A stretch of DNA of 18,221 nt from CAIOHW01 sp046317855 (GCA_046317855.1 JBKCVM010000130.1:1-18221), one strand, 5' to 3'. Shown: positions 1 to 8,510, numbered from the stretch's first letter. Made by a program: numbers and translations. The notes: generated by a model not told the origin, from the letters alone.

Positions 1-1245
1 CCCCAGGGCCACGCGCGAGCGCTCGCCACCCGAGAGCACGCGGATGGGCTTCTGCACGTCATCGCCGCTAAAAAGAAGGCTCCCGGCAAGATCCAAAATC
101 TGCTGCGGCAGCACCTCGGGATGCGCCTTCTGCTGCAGGGCGCGGAGCACCGTATGCGAGGGGTCGAGCTCTTCTGCCACATGCTGGGCAAAAAAAGCGA
201 CCGAAGCCTCGAAACCAAGCTCGATGCCGCCCTTGAGCGGCGCAAGCCTTCCGGCAATGCATTTCAGAATCGTGCTTTTTCCTGCACCGTTCAGCCCCAC
301 GACCGCAAGGTGATCACCCGATTTGAGCTCCATTGTAACACCCGAGAGCACAGGCGCCCCGCCATACCCCAAATCCACGTCTTGCACCTTGAGCACGGAC
401 CTTCCCGCTCTGCTCGCCTGCGCAGGCGGCGGAATCCTGATCACCGCACGCGTGGGAAGTGCCTTGACCTCGATCGACTCCATTCTGTCGAGTGATTTGA
501 GGCGGGACTGGGCCTGGCTTGCCTTGGTGGCCTTGGCGCCAAAGCGGGCAACGAAGTCGAGCACCTGCCGGCGTTTTTCTTCAATCGAAAGGGCGCGCGC
601 TTCGAGCTGGGTGCGCAAAAGCTGCTTCTGCTCGAAATAGTCATCGAGCCCGCCGCTGAACTTGGTGATGCCACCGGCTTCGACCTCAAGGATGTGATCG
701 GTGGTGCGCCTCAAGAATTCGCGGTCGTGAGAAATGAGCAGGAAAGATCCTTCAAATCCCTGCAAAAACTTCTCGAGCACGAGCAGCGTTTCGAGATCCA
801 GGTAGTTCGTGGGCTCGTCAAGCAGCATGAGGTTGGGCTTCTGGCCCAGCATCTTTAAAAGCTTGGCGCGCATCCGATAGCCGCCCGAGAGCTCCAAAAG
901 GGGCTTGGCATACAAACTCTCTGAAAGGCCAAGCGCCACGCCCAGCGCCTTGAGCTCCCACACCGGAAGCAGCGATCCCTCCGACACGAACTGCTCGATC
1001 GTTTGCCCGGGAGCAAAATCGTCATGCTGCGAGAGATACCCCAGCCTGAGCTCGCGGGACCTTGCCACCTCACCCGAGTCGAGCTCGTCCGCCTCGACAA
1101 GGATCTTGAAAAGGGTGGTCTTGCCGGCACCATTGGGTCCGATCACGCCCACATGCTCGCCCGTATTGACTGAAAACGAAGCCCGGTCAAAAAGAAGTTT
1201 CGAGCCAAAGGCCTTGGAGCCGTTCTGGAGCTGTAGGAGATTCAC
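1..1245 (-). CDS. ABC-F family ATPase (translation factor type), 3' end outside window
   Basis: The protein has two ABC ATPase domains in one chain and no membrane segment, the hallmark of ABC-F proteins, which bind ribosomes and act in translation or antibiotic protection. Domain 1 has Walker A GPNGAGKTT (residues 36-44), signature LSGG (119-122), Walker B LMLLDEPTNYLD with D143-E144, and switch His173. A charged linker follows (about 200-260), then domain 2 with Walker A GLNGAGKST (317-325) and signature LSGGE (404-408). The frame is open to the window edge at residue 415, so only the second Walker B and tail are missing. The start is GTG at 1245, preceded by a TAGGA-like ribosome site. The stretch between Walker A and signature in domain 1 is only about 75 residues, too short for an Arm subdomain. 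Family is certain; the subgroup (Uup, EttA, YbiT, YkpA type) is not resolved. Confidence 0.93.
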   Translation of the reverse strand, partial: MNLLQLQNGSKAFGSKLLFDRASFSVNTGEHVGVIGPNGAGKTTLFKILVEADELDSGEVARSRELRLGYLSQHDDFAPGQTIEQFVSEGSLLPVWELKALGVALGLSESLYAKPLLELSGGYRMRAKLLKMLGQKPNLMLLDEPTNYLDLETLLVLEKFLQGFEGSFLLISHDREFLRRTTDHILEVEAGGITKFSGGLDDYFEQKQLLRTQLEARALSIEEKRRQVLDFVARFGAKATKASQAQSRLKSLDRMESIEVKALPTRAVIRIPPPAQASRAGRSVLKVQDVDLGYGGAPVLSGVTMELKSGDHLAVVGLNGAGKSTILKCIAGRLAPLKGGIELGFEASVAFFAQHVAEELDPSHTVLRALQQKAHPEVLPQQILDLAGSLLFSGDDVQKPIRVLSGGERSRVALG

Positions 1246-1310
1246 GACCCAAGTCCTACCACAACCCAGCTGGCCGGCGCTGCCTCCCGGTGTTAGGGTC
1301 CGGACCAGAT

Positions 1311-1613
1311 ATGGCCAGTCCGCTGATGCAGCTTCTGATTCAGATCGAAGAAGAATTTCGCTCCACTCCCGGAGTCCGAATTCGACCGGTATCCCCATCC
1401 ACGACTCAAAGAGCGCCAGATCTCGAGCAAAATTATGATCCAGAGTCTGGGACAGTTCACCGAGTCAGTGGGGTGAGAGTACAAACACGGACGCGAGAAT
1501 ACTTTTTTCCTGAAGACTGGGTACGGCACGGACATCGAGCAGACATCGAAACCCTCATTCGTGAGATCCACGAAGCCATCGCAAACGACACGATCGCAAA
1601 AAGAACTGAATGA
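1311..1613 (+). CDS. Small hypothetical protein, coupled to the downstream HExxH protein
   Basis: I do not recognise this protein of about 100 residues. It has no signal peptide or membrane segment. The N-terminal 15 residues and the last 30 (ADIETLIREIHEAI region) look like amphipathic helices, with a charged, probably beta-rich middle containing YFFPEDW. It diverges from the ABC-F gene across about 65 nt. I chose ATG 1311; a GTG at 1290 in the same frame is possible, and neither has a good ribosome site. Its TGA (1611-1613) overlaps the ATG of the next gene (1610-1612) in an ATGA junction, the usual sign of translational coupling, which supports it being a real gene and suggests the two products work together. 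Confidence 0.6.
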   Translation: MASPLMQLLIQIEEEFRSTPGVRIRPVSPSTTQRAPDLEQNYDPESGTVHRVSGVRVQTRTREYFFPEDWVRHGHRADIETLIREIHEAIANDTIAKRTE

Positions 1614-2560
1614 GCCAAGCCCACGCTAAAGAAATCGCCTCGTCAATTCGCCGCAACTTGAAAGCCATTCGTCGTGCTGAGGAACGTCATGCCGACCTCA
1701 CCATCCAAGGGTTTCCATTCGATGCATGGCTCATCGAATTGAGCGCCCTCTATCGGCGCTCACGAAAACTCTACTATGAGCAAGGCGGTAGCTTCAGCCC
1801 GCAGGTGATCTCCTCTCCGCGTTCTCTCAGCTCGGACTCCCTGCTTGCAAACGTGATTCAATACACTCCCACTTCAGAGGAGCTCTACTGGTCAGCTTCA
1901 GATCCAGTAGAAAGAAAGAACCCCAGCACTTCTCTGGGTCGAATCCTTGAACTCAGAAGCTGGTGCGCCCCGGTCTTTCACGAGCAGACTCATCGAATTT
2001 TATGGAAGTTTCTTCCGCCCCCTCCCGACTCAAAACGCAAAATCCACCGCTACCTCAACTTTTGTGAAGCTCTCGTAGTTGCCACCGATATGGCTCTGGG
2101 TGATGCGCTGGGACCTAAGACCTCACGCCTCTTTTACCTTTCCGGGGCAACCTACGATCCTGGAACTGACGCAGCAAAGCGCCTCAAATCTACTCGAAAT
2201 TACTGCAACTACCTTCACGCTTGCGTTCTGGCCACCTATCTCAACCTCGAGCTCTTGGATGCGGCGGATATTCAGAAAATCGTCACCCACCGACACCCCG
2301 GCCTCGGCACCTGGGCCAGGCGAGCAACGGATCGATGCCTGAGACTCGATCGGGGTTTTGTCGAAATCACCAACATCACTTGGCAAGCCAAGAATTGGCG
2401 CAAACTTCGGGTGATGCACACCTTCTCTGAGCAAGTCAGACGCACAAGCAAGTTGCCACTGAAGCCCCCACCCCTGGAGCTTTCAAAAGATCCACTCGAT
2501 GACCGGCTGATTTACCTATGGTCTGAAAAATGGTTTCAACACTTGCAGATAAAAGCCTAA
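1610..2560 (+). CDS. Hypothetical protein with HExxH motif (possible zinc metallopeptidase)
   Basis: This 316-residue protein has no signal peptide, so it should be cytoplasmic. Seen in the sequence: HEQTH at residues 124-128, in a hydrophobic-flanked helix (VFHEQTHRILW), and 25 residues later CEALVVATD with E153. HExxH followed by a Glu at the start of a second helix is the zinc-site layout of gluzincin-type peptidases; the spacing here fits. That this one binds zinc or cleaves anything is inference, since the rest of the chain matches no family I know. The second half is rich in Lys, Arg and Trp and contains several Cys and His residues. It is translationally coupled to the 100-residue protein upstream. 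Its stop overlaps the stop of the opposite-strand gene in the sequence CTAA (2557-2560). Confidence 0.75.
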   Translation: MSQAHAKEIASSIRRNLKAIRRAEERHADLTIQGFPFDAWLIELSALYRRSRKLYYEQGGSFSPQVISSPRSLSSDSLLANVIQYTPTSEELYWSASDPVERKNPSTSLGRILELRSWCAPVFHEQTHRILWKFLPPPPDSKRKIHRYLNFCEALVVATDMALGDALGPKTSRLFYLSGATYDPGTDAAKRLKSTRNYCNYLHACVLATYLNLELLDAADIQKIVTHRHPGLGTWARRATDRCLRLDRGFVEITNITWQAKNWRKLRVMHTFSEQVRRTSKLPLKPPPLELSKDPLDDRLIYLWSEKWFQHLQIKA

Positions 2561-4938
2561 CGCTGAGGAGTCCGAAACTCTGCTGTCGCCACGGGCCCCC
2601 AGCGGAGCCCCTCGGGGTTTGAGGCAACCCTCAAGCGGTAACTCTGATTTGGCTTCAAGCTCTTAGAAATTGCATAATACGGAGAATCACTCTCTTCAGA
2701 ATTCAACACAATTTGATTACGACCTGCGATGAACTGGTTGCCGTTCTCTAGAAGAAGACTTCCCACCCGCTTGGGGCGCGTGAGCCAGCCGGAGTCCTCA
2801 AGGAGCTCAACGAACACTGCTCGCGGACGTGTGCGTAGAGAAAAATCTACGCGCACCCGAGTTGCCGTCTCAACACGAACCCCAAGCTCGTCCACCCAGG
2901 AGAGTCGATCGAGGTCCGGTATACGCCCCCCCTCTTTGTCAAAATCCACCTCGCGCTGAGCGCGCGTAGCGATGTCTTGCTCAAAGAGAGTGGAATTCCC
3001 CTCACGAGAAACTCTCCCAAAGGCCGGAGAATACCCCGTCACCTGAAACGCCACAGTCTGCTGGTCGAGAACCCCTCTCAGAAGACGAACAAGCTCTACT
3101 CCAAACCATCGGTCATCAAAAAGCTTTGCAAGACGCTTTGCCGCATCACGAGAGCTCTCGGACCCCCTAATCGCCATCCAACGATCATGAATTCGGGCGG
3201 CACGCGCAAGCATCGTCCCGTTGCGAAGAGGCAGATCGACCACATAAAGAGGAAAGGTCAAGAGTGCGAGAGAGTCGCCCTTAAGCCGGTGCCAGAATCG
3301 CTTCCATGCCGAATCCCAACTCCCCGAAGGAACACCAAAAGCCTTCTCAAGATGAGACCAAGCCACCTCAGGCGAAACTCCCGCAAAGGCCTCCAGTTGC
3401 TCGACGCTGAAAGCCATGCGGTAGAAAAAAGAACTCCGTTCGCCGCCACGCGCCGGCAATCTAGGAAAAATCCAAGGAATTCCAACCGCGTCCTCTACTT
3501 CGAGGATGTAGGCCTGGATCTCGGATGGACTAGTGCGCGAATCCTGAATTTCAGCCTCAACCCAGAGCTGAAGACTCGATTCACGAGCCGGATCGAACTG
3601 CACCAAGAAGCGGTGCCTGAATTTTTCGTAGTTCAGCCAAAAAGCGCTCAGTTCGAGGGAATTCTCAGACCAGGCTTGAAAGACATGCACCTTTCCATCG
3701 GGCTGCTGAATGGTCGTCTCCAGAGATTGATGTGAGCCCTTGTTGGTTCTTCCAACAATAACACCTAGCCTCATTCGAGTAGAGAGGTCCTCAGAGGTTC
3801 CTTCGCCGTCACGTGTGAAAACTCGAGTGACCCCAGATGCCTCTTCAGAAAAAGCAAAACGCCCAATGAGCGCTTGCTCGTAGGCCTCGCGCGCCGAGGG
3901 GACCGTAAGATCATAGCGGTAGCCGACATCGAAACTGCGCGTGCGCATCTTTTGAGTACTCAGTTCAAATGGAGTAACCTTAAAGATCTGGTCAACCACT
4001 CGGCTAGGTCTGAAAACGAGCAGACCAGAAACAATTCGGGGATCTAGTGTGGCACCCACTAGCCACCGATGTCCCACGCCTCCTAGGCGAGTGACTTTGA
4101 CTCGAGCAACGGTATCGCTTTCGCGGAGAACTGAGATTCGAAAAACTCCCTGAACAAATGTGGTGACGCTTAATCCAGCACCGACGGACCCCAACAAATC
4201 TCCCTCGAGGCGCCAGCCTACGCCTGCCCCCAGTTCGATGGCCCCTTCGGCTGCATAGGCGATGATCTCTCCGGGCTCCATTCGATTCAATCGCATCGGA
4301 AAGAGAAGACGTTCGAACGGTCTTCCAAATCGGGCTGAATCTTGTGGATCCGGAGGCGACCCCACGGGCGGCGCTGGAGGCTTGCGACTGAGCGCACCAT
4401 CCACTGCGCTCACGATTTCTCTCTCGCGCTCGCGCGAAGTAGGAAGCGAAGAATACGCCTCGGGTAGAACCTGCCTAATGTTGACAAAATCCAGAGCATG
4501 CTGGGTGCCAAGCTTCAGGCTGAGAGGGGTCCCCGCAACCGAGAGGCTCGAGATCGGCAGCCCAGCCTCGATCCGAACTCGGTCAACGACGGTCCAGCTG
4601 TTCAGGACATCTTGGTTGTCAAAGACCTTGCGCTGTGAACGCAAGCGAACCGTCGAGCCCGAGTCCCAGAGCTCAGCCCTGAGAAGCGTGAGATCATCGA
4701 CCATATCGAAAAGCGCATCCCCAACGCGCGTCGAACCAGACTCCAGGCGCTCGGTCTCGGAGGGGCTAAGGACTTCCATCCAGTGAAGTGGGTCGGCTTC
4801 TTGCGCAGAGGCGCTAACGGCCAGCCCCCCAACTAAACTGATCCCGGCAATGATGAAAAGGCAACCCAACCCCAAAAATCGGGCTCGCAATCTCAAAAAG
4901 TACTCTGCAGGGATCATAGAACTTGGGAGCAGTTTCAT
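2557..4938 (-). CDS. Large secreted protein of unknown function (793 aa)
   Basis: Unrecognised. The N-terminus has a basic n-region, a hydrophobic segment at about residues 20-42 and an ASA-QE cleavage site near 46, a Sec signal peptide. The mature chain is about 750 residues, with a Pro-rich stretch (PPAPPVGSPPDPQ) near 190-200, a glycine- and beta-rich middle, a helical section near 560-640, and a last 100 residues ending LRVASN...TAEFRTPQR that look like a fibronectin-III-like beta sandwich. No catalytic motif is evident and the C-terminus is not that of a barrel, so a periplasmic or cell-surface role is more likely than a porin. Start ATG 4938 is supported by GAGGG six bases upstream; the internal ATG at 4917 lacks such a site. 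It diverges from the PAP2 gene. Confidence 0.85.
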   Translation of the reverse strand: MKLLPSSMIPAEYFLRLRARFLGLGCLFIIAGISLVGGLAVSASAQEADPLHWMEVLSPSETERLESGSTRVGDALFDMVDDLTLLRAELWDSGSTVRLRSQRKVFDNQDVLNSWTVVDRVRIEAGLPISSLSVAGTPLSLKLGTQHALDFVNIRQVLPEAYSSLPTSREREREIVSAVDGALSRKPPAPPVGSPPDPQDSARFGRPFERLLFPMRLNRMEPGEIIAYAAEGAIELGAGVGWRLEGDLLGSVGAGLSVTTFVQGVFRISVLRESDTVARVKVTRLGGVGHRWLVGATLDPRIVSGLLVFRPSRVVDQIFKVTPFELSTQKMRTRSFDVGYRYDLTVPSAREAYEQALIGRFAFSEEASGVTRVFTRDGEGTSEDLSTRMRLGVIVGRTNKGSHQSLETTIQQPDGKVHVFQAWSENSLELSAFWLNYEKFRHRFLVQFDPARESSLQLWVEAEIQDSRTSPSEIQAYILEVEDAVGIPWIFPRLPARGGERSSFFYRMAFSVEQLEAFAGVSPEVAWSHLEKAFGVPSGSWDSAWKRFWHRLKGDSLALLTFPLYVVDLPLRNGTMLARAARIHDRWMAIRGSESSRDAAKRLAKLFDDRWFGVELVRLLRGVLDQQTVAFQVTGYSPAFGRVSREGNSTLFEQDIATRAQREVDFDKEGGRIPDLDRLSWVDELGVRVETATRVRVDFSLRTRPRAVFVELLEDSGWLTRPKRVGSLLLENGNQFIAGRNQIVLNSEESDSPYYAISKSLKPNQSYRLRVASNPEGLRWGPVATAEFRTPQR

Positions 4939-5041
4939 TGCGAACCCTCATATTATCAACGACCCTAACAAACGGCTCGAGTTCTTTTTTTTAACGGATC
5001 CCCGCCTCTATGATTCTTGGGGCGCCCAGTCCTAATTTTAG

Positions 5042-5057
5042 AACTCCGTCAGGAGTT
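5042..5057. repeat. Perfect 6-bp inverted repeat upstream of the PAP2 gene
   Basis: AACTCC-gtca-GGAGTT forms a perfect 6-bp stem with a 4-nt loop, 60 bp before the PAP2 start in the 150-bp divergent region. It could be a regulator site or a small RNA hairpin. No T-run follows on either strand, so it is not a terminator. No promoter was convincing in this region, apart from an AT-rich T8 run at about 4985-4992. Confidence 0.3.
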
Positions 5058-5116
5058 GAGCAAAACACAACCCTGACTGTCATAGAGTGATTAAAGGCCC
5101 TACTCTGGTGCTAAGA

Positions 5117-5641
5117 ATGACTCTGATTTTTAGGACCTTCCAGACACTGGAGCATTTTGATCAGCAGGCCATTCGCTGGATCAGTCGGCGAAGGACGCCG
5201 GCTTTGGACTTCATGATGCGAGTTTTCACTCGTACCGGAAACTGGCAAAGCTGGACTGCTCTTGGAGTGGCAGGATTGTTGGCTGGAGGCACTTCAAGAG
5301 CCTTAGTCGTTAGCATTGCTCCACGGTTAATCCTCACTTTTATGATTTGCCTTGGGATCAAACGGATTTCAAAACGGCCGCGCCCCAATCAGACTCTTCA
5401 GTCATTTTCCACTTTACTTAAAAATCCAGATCCTTACTCGTTTCCGTCTTCGCACACGGCCTGCGCCTGGGTGAGCTGTGTTTCGATCGGAATGGAGTTG
5501 GGCTGGGGATGGCCGCTGTGGGTCGGTCACGCTGCGGCCATTAGCTACTCGAGAGTGCATGTGGGGGCGCACTATCCGCTAGATGTCTTGATGGGGATGC
5601 TCATCGGCATTTCTCTGGCTGCGCTTCTCTATTCACCATGA
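5117..5641 (+). CDS. PAP2-type membrane phosphatase
   Basis: This 174-residue membrane protein carries all three motifs of the PAP2/acid phosphatase superfamily: KX6RP (K82 to R89-P90), PSSH (110-113) and SRX5HX3D (S145-R146, H152, D156), with the two catalytic histidines present. Family members remove phosphate from lipid phosphates such as phosphatidic acid, phosphatidylglycerol phosphate, undecaprenyl pyrophosphate or lipid A; the substrate here cannot be told. There are about four or five membrane segments, with the active site probably on the periplasmic side. Length is normal for a minimal PAP2 protein. I chose ATG 5117; an in-frame GTG at 5087 would add 10 residues, and neither has a clear ribosome site. 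It ends 8 nt from the convergent neighbour. Confidence 0.9.
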   Translation: MTLIFRTFQTLEHFDQQAIRWISRRRTPALDFMMRVFTRTGNWQSWTALGVAGLLAGGTSRALVVSIAPRLILTFMICLGIKRISKRPRPNQTLQSFSTLLKNPDPYSFPSSHTACAWVSCVSIGMELGWGWPLWVGHAAAISYSRVHVGAHYPLDVLMGMLIGISLAALLYSP

Positions 5642-5649
5642 CGCTTAAA

Positions 5650-6807
5650 TTAGCGCCCTTGGAAGGTCTGTCTGCCGAAATAAAACAGAACCGTCGACCC
5701 CAGCCGATCCGCGATTCGAAAAGTGTGGGAATTAATAAAAAATCGCCACCCCGAATTCGTCAAGCACTGCTCGTACGACAACCTTGGCAGGTGCTCAATC
5801 AGGATACGGTCCAAAAGATCGTTCTTTGGAATCATCACCAACGAATACCCCATCAAGTAAGTCCAGATATCCCTGACATCTGAAATATCAAGACCTTTAT
5901 AGACCAGCGTCTGCACACTAATCGACATCGGTAGCGAGAGCGCCCGGATACCATACCGCTTCATCAGTGGGTCGCCTCTCGAAATAGAACCGTACGTCAA
6001 CCAAGTTCTAAGCAATGTGTTCATCTGGGTTGCACCCAGGTCAGCCACCACTAGACGATGATTTTCCGCCTCGTAAAACCGCTCCGGCGCAGTAACCAAA
6101 ATCGCAGCAACTCCGTAGCCAAAGTTGCTGGTCAAACTATCAATGAGAAATCGCTTACCTTGCGTGTGTTTGTCCAAAATATCGGAGCACTTCATCATCC
6201 GAGTGGGAGAAATCCCCGGCCGATCCGCTCTCAAGAAAACGTGCTCTCCCTCCACCTCTCTCAGAGCTGGATCAATTTTAGTTAGCTCAGTCAATTCTTG
6301 ATCAGCAGAGACCACCCCCGAGGTTGGCTCAAACACAAAACCACTTTTTTGTCGGCTCGAGCGACCGAGAGTCAATAGCCGCATGAATCTCGAGGATTCC
6401 TCTTCTACAAACTTAACCTCCCCTGCCTCACGCAGCGGGACAGGCATGGGCGGATCCACTGGAGGATCCCCTACGCTGACCGCAGCAAACGTTTTTCGGT
6501 AATCATCAAGATGGATGGGGCTTTCTGACAAAAAAAGCTGGTCGGCACCATTCGGGCCGCCCCCCTCCGCAATCGCATAATAAAGGCGCCCTGCCTTTGG
6601 ATTCTTTTTAAGCGCCATGAGTCTCTTGGCCGTGGGCCTCAAGAGATTCACATCCAAACCCAAACCCATCGGCTCCCTAAGAGCAAATTGGCTGATCTGA
6701 TCTGCAAGTTTTGCAAGGAGTCCGACACAGTCCTGAGACGCCAAGGCGAGGCCCGAAGACCCCAGCAGCACTCCCAGCATCAGCCATTTCTTAAAACCGA
6801 ATTTCAA
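5650..6807 (-). CDS. Secreted protein of unknown function (385 aa), TTG start
   Basis: Unrecognised exported protein. The frame opens at TTG 6837, but TTG 6807 is a better start: it follows GAGGGGG with a 5-nt gap and gives a clean signal peptide, MKFGFKKWLM then a hydrophobic stretch and ALA-SQ near residue 23. The mature protein has a Pro-rich linker (GDPPVDPPMPVP) near residue 115, three scattered Cys residues and a C-terminal half rich in aromatic and hydrophobic residues (for example YLMGYSLVMIP). There is no lipobox and no known catalytic motif. The Pro-rich linker resembles in style the one in the 793-aa protein to the left, but I see no real homology. It converges on the PAP2 gene with an 8-nt gap. 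Confidence 0.82.
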   Translation of the reverse strand: MKFGFKKWLMLGVLLGSSGLALASQDCVGLLAKLADQISQFALREPMGLGLDVNLLRPTAKRLMALKKNPKAGRLYYAIAEGGGPNGADQLFLSESPIHLDDYRKTFAAVSVGDPPVDPPMPVPLREAGEVKFVEEESSRFMRLLTLGRSSRQKSGFVFEPTSGVVSADQELTELTKIDPALREVEGEHVFLRADRPGISPTRMMKCSDILDKHTQGKRFLIDSLTSNFGYGVAAILVTAPERFYEAENHRLVVADLGATQMNTLLRTWLTYGSISRGDPLMKRYGIRALSLPMSISVQTLVYKGLDISDVRDIWTYLMGYSLVMIPKNDLLDRILIEHLPRLSYEQCLTNSGWRFFINSHTFRIADRLGSTVLFYFGRQTFQGR

Positions 6808-6837
6808 AGCAACCCCCTCAGGGCCATGAGTCGACAA

Positions 6838-7243
6838 TTAGTGTACGGCAGAACAAAGTTACTGTCGTCTTTTGTTGCATTTCACTTTGAGGGTCACGCC
6901 GGGCCTTCCCAAAAATTCACTTCTAGCCCCTCATATCGCTGCCACATCCATACAGATAGAATATCGGCAAAAACTGTCAGACCGGGATGTGCGTTCCTAC
7001 CCGAAAAAAACCAAACAACGCTCCGCCTCATTTTTCTCCAGCTCCTATCAAAGCCGCGGCAAGACTCAAATCAACTTGCGTTGCCCCTATAAAATTTGGG
7101 TAAATAGGGAGCTAAAAATGCTTGTTACTCCCCCGTTGGGTAATGCTCATAGAGACGAGGCCCAGTCCAGGAAGGGGATGAAAACAAAAACCGACTAAAA
7201 AGAACTTGATATTTTGCTGCGGTGCAACTAACGCTCCGTCCCG
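6838..7243. other. Long divergent intergenic region, no confident gene
   Basis: This stretch of about 400 bp separates two divergent secreted-protein genes. Plus-strand frames remain open through much of it (for example 6872-7198), but they have no ribosome site, no recognisable sequence and a composition unlike the neighbours, so I call them non-coding. A stem CCCTAT (7085-7090) with ATAGGG (7104-7109) encloses a 13-nt loop and includes a TATAAA. The last 200 bases are A-rich and purine-rich and may be a 5' leader of the gene at 7244. I could not match any known riboswitch consensus. Confidence 0.4.
6840..6868 (-). promoter_or_regulatory. Possible sigma70-like promoter for the 385-aa secreted protein
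   Basis: On the minus strand, ACGACA (6868-6863) and TACACT (6845-6840) are separated by 17 nt, each matching four of six consensus bases. A transcript starting a few bases later would place TTG 6837 at or before its 5' end and give TTG 6807 a leader of about 25 nt carrying its ribosome site. This is a weak match by eye. Confidence 0.25.
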
Positions 7244-8491
7244 ATGTTGATCGAAAAATCGTTGGTGTGGGCGTTTCGTTCTCTAACCTCCTATTCTACT
7301 GCTTTTATAGCTTCGGCTCTTTTGGCTCTGCCGGTAGTCCCTCTGACTTCATTTGCACAGAGTACGAACCAGGAATCGGAACAGGGCTCTGGACACCCCA
7401 GCAACTCGGCTGCAGCTCAGGTTTCTAAGCTGATCGCGGGGCTAAATCAGAATATTTCAGCTTCAACTCTTCAGGCCGACCTCCAGAGCAATCGAGTTTA
7501 CGACCGATTCGTTGAGGCTATCGATGAAGCCGCTCGAAACGCAAATCAGGCCGAGATCAAGGAAGCAACTCCAAGACTGAATCTCGGCTCACTCGATCTC
7601 GAGAACCAGGCCCTCGAAGCTCTGATCCAAGACACCTTTGATCACGAAATCCAGGTTACAGCTCTGACCTACGTAGAACTCCGCTTCCGACTCAAAGACG
7701 GCGTCCATATGCACGCTGAGGAGATCGTGGCTGAAATTTGTACTTCCGAGCACGCCACCCTTCGCTGCTCTGAGACTCTGAAGGCAAAGCTTCTAGAACG
7801 AATTGGGGCTCAGCTCTCTCAGCTGAAAGCCTTATCGACTGCCCCTCAAGCTGGGGGCATCACCCTGAATGCAGAGCAAATTTCTGCATCGCTGAATGCA
7901 GAAATCCAGAAACTTAATGAAAGCTTGGATGAAATCGTAATTCCCAATAAGTCAGGCATCATCTCTTGGTTTGATGCCCCCGCCGTCGAGGTTGCGCAGG
8001 AAAGGGTCGCTGCCTACCAGGCGCAGTACCGTGCGTTAAAAGCTACCCTTTTAGGCTCTCTGCTCGGCACTCCCACTGCAGCTCGTCTTGGCCTTCAAGA
8101 ACGGACTCTGCAAGGGGACCAGCTCTCCCTCGAAACTGATCGCGCAGGGGGTAAGACCTATCGCTTCACTCTTCATGGTCAGTTCACCAAGAGTGCTGCA
8201 GCCCGAGCAAGCAGCGAAGCCATCGAAACAGCAAAAGAGCGTGTCATGTGGGTCGCACGTGAGCGAGCTGCACTCCTCGCATCTAACTCCAGAGGAAGAG
8301 TCGTCGTTAGAAAACATGCCGCCGACTACTGGATCCCCTACTCTCCGGGAGAGCTGCGCAAACGCCACATCTCCACCCTTGCACGGCACCTCCTCGTGAG
8401 GCCGCAGGCAACTGCCCATGCGGCGCTCGCTCACCCGGAGCTTGCTCCTCTAATGGCTGAAGCACTAGACTTTGCAGTCACTCAGATGTGA
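7244..8491 (+). CDS. Secreted, Ala-rich helical protein of unknown function (415 aa)
   Basis: Unrecognised. The N-terminus has a hydrophobic segment (about residues 17-36) and an SFA-QS site near residue 38, consistent with Sec export. A Ser/Gln/Asn-rich linker follows to about residue 58. Most of the remainder is alanine-, glutamate- and leucine-rich and should be alpha-helical, with likely coiled-coil stretches near 177-200 and 205-230. There are only two Cys residues (166 and 175), which could form a disulfide in the periplasm. No enzyme motif is visible. ATG 7244 is the only ATG that keeps the signal peptide; it has no clear ribosome site, and a GTG at 7265 is an alternative. Its stop lies 19 nt from the convergent 560-aa gene. 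Confidence 0.82.
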   Translation: MLIEKSLVWAFRSLTSYSTAFIASALLALPVVPLTSFAQSTNQESEQGSGHPSNSAAAQVSKLIAGLNQNISASTLQADLQSNRVYDRFVEAIDEAARNANQAEIKEATPRLNLGSLDLENQALEALIQDTFDHEIQVTALTYVELRFRLKDGVHMHAEEIVAEICTSEHATLRCSETLKAKLLERIGAQLSQLKALSTAPQAGGITLNAEQISASLNAEIQKLNESLDEIVIPNKSGIISWFDAPAVEVAQERVAAYQAQYRALKATLLGSLLGTPTAARLGLQERTLQGDQLSLETDRAGGKTYRFTLHGQFTKSAAARASSEAIETAKERVMWVARERAALLASNSRGRVVVRKHAADYWIPYSPGELRKRHISTLARHLLVRPQATAHAALAHPELAPLMAEALDFAVTQM

Positions 8492-8510
8492 GTTGGCCGC
8501 TAGGGCCCTG

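Noticed and set aside
2977..3735. Plus-strand 252-codon open frame
   Set aside because: It lies wholly inside the 793-aa secreted-protein gene on the other strand, is basic and low-complexity in look, and has no ribosome site.
5638..5883. Small plus-strand ORF overlapping the PAP2 stop in ATGA
   Set aside because: Although the overlap looks like coupling, it is antisense to the 385-aa secreted protein, is basic and patternless, and matches nothing.
6872..7198. 108-codon ORF in the long intergenic region
   Set aside because: It has no ribosome site and no domain, and its composition is typical of chance translation.
6838..7243. Riboswitch in the leader of the gene at 7244
   Set aside because: I compared the region by eye with cyclic-di-GMP, SAM, preQ1 and cobalamin consensus cores and found no match; only a short stem was visible.
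7869..7902. Repeat of ATGCAGA with an inverted copy between
   Set aside because: It falls in the coding region where the residues LNAE recur, so codon repetition explains it.
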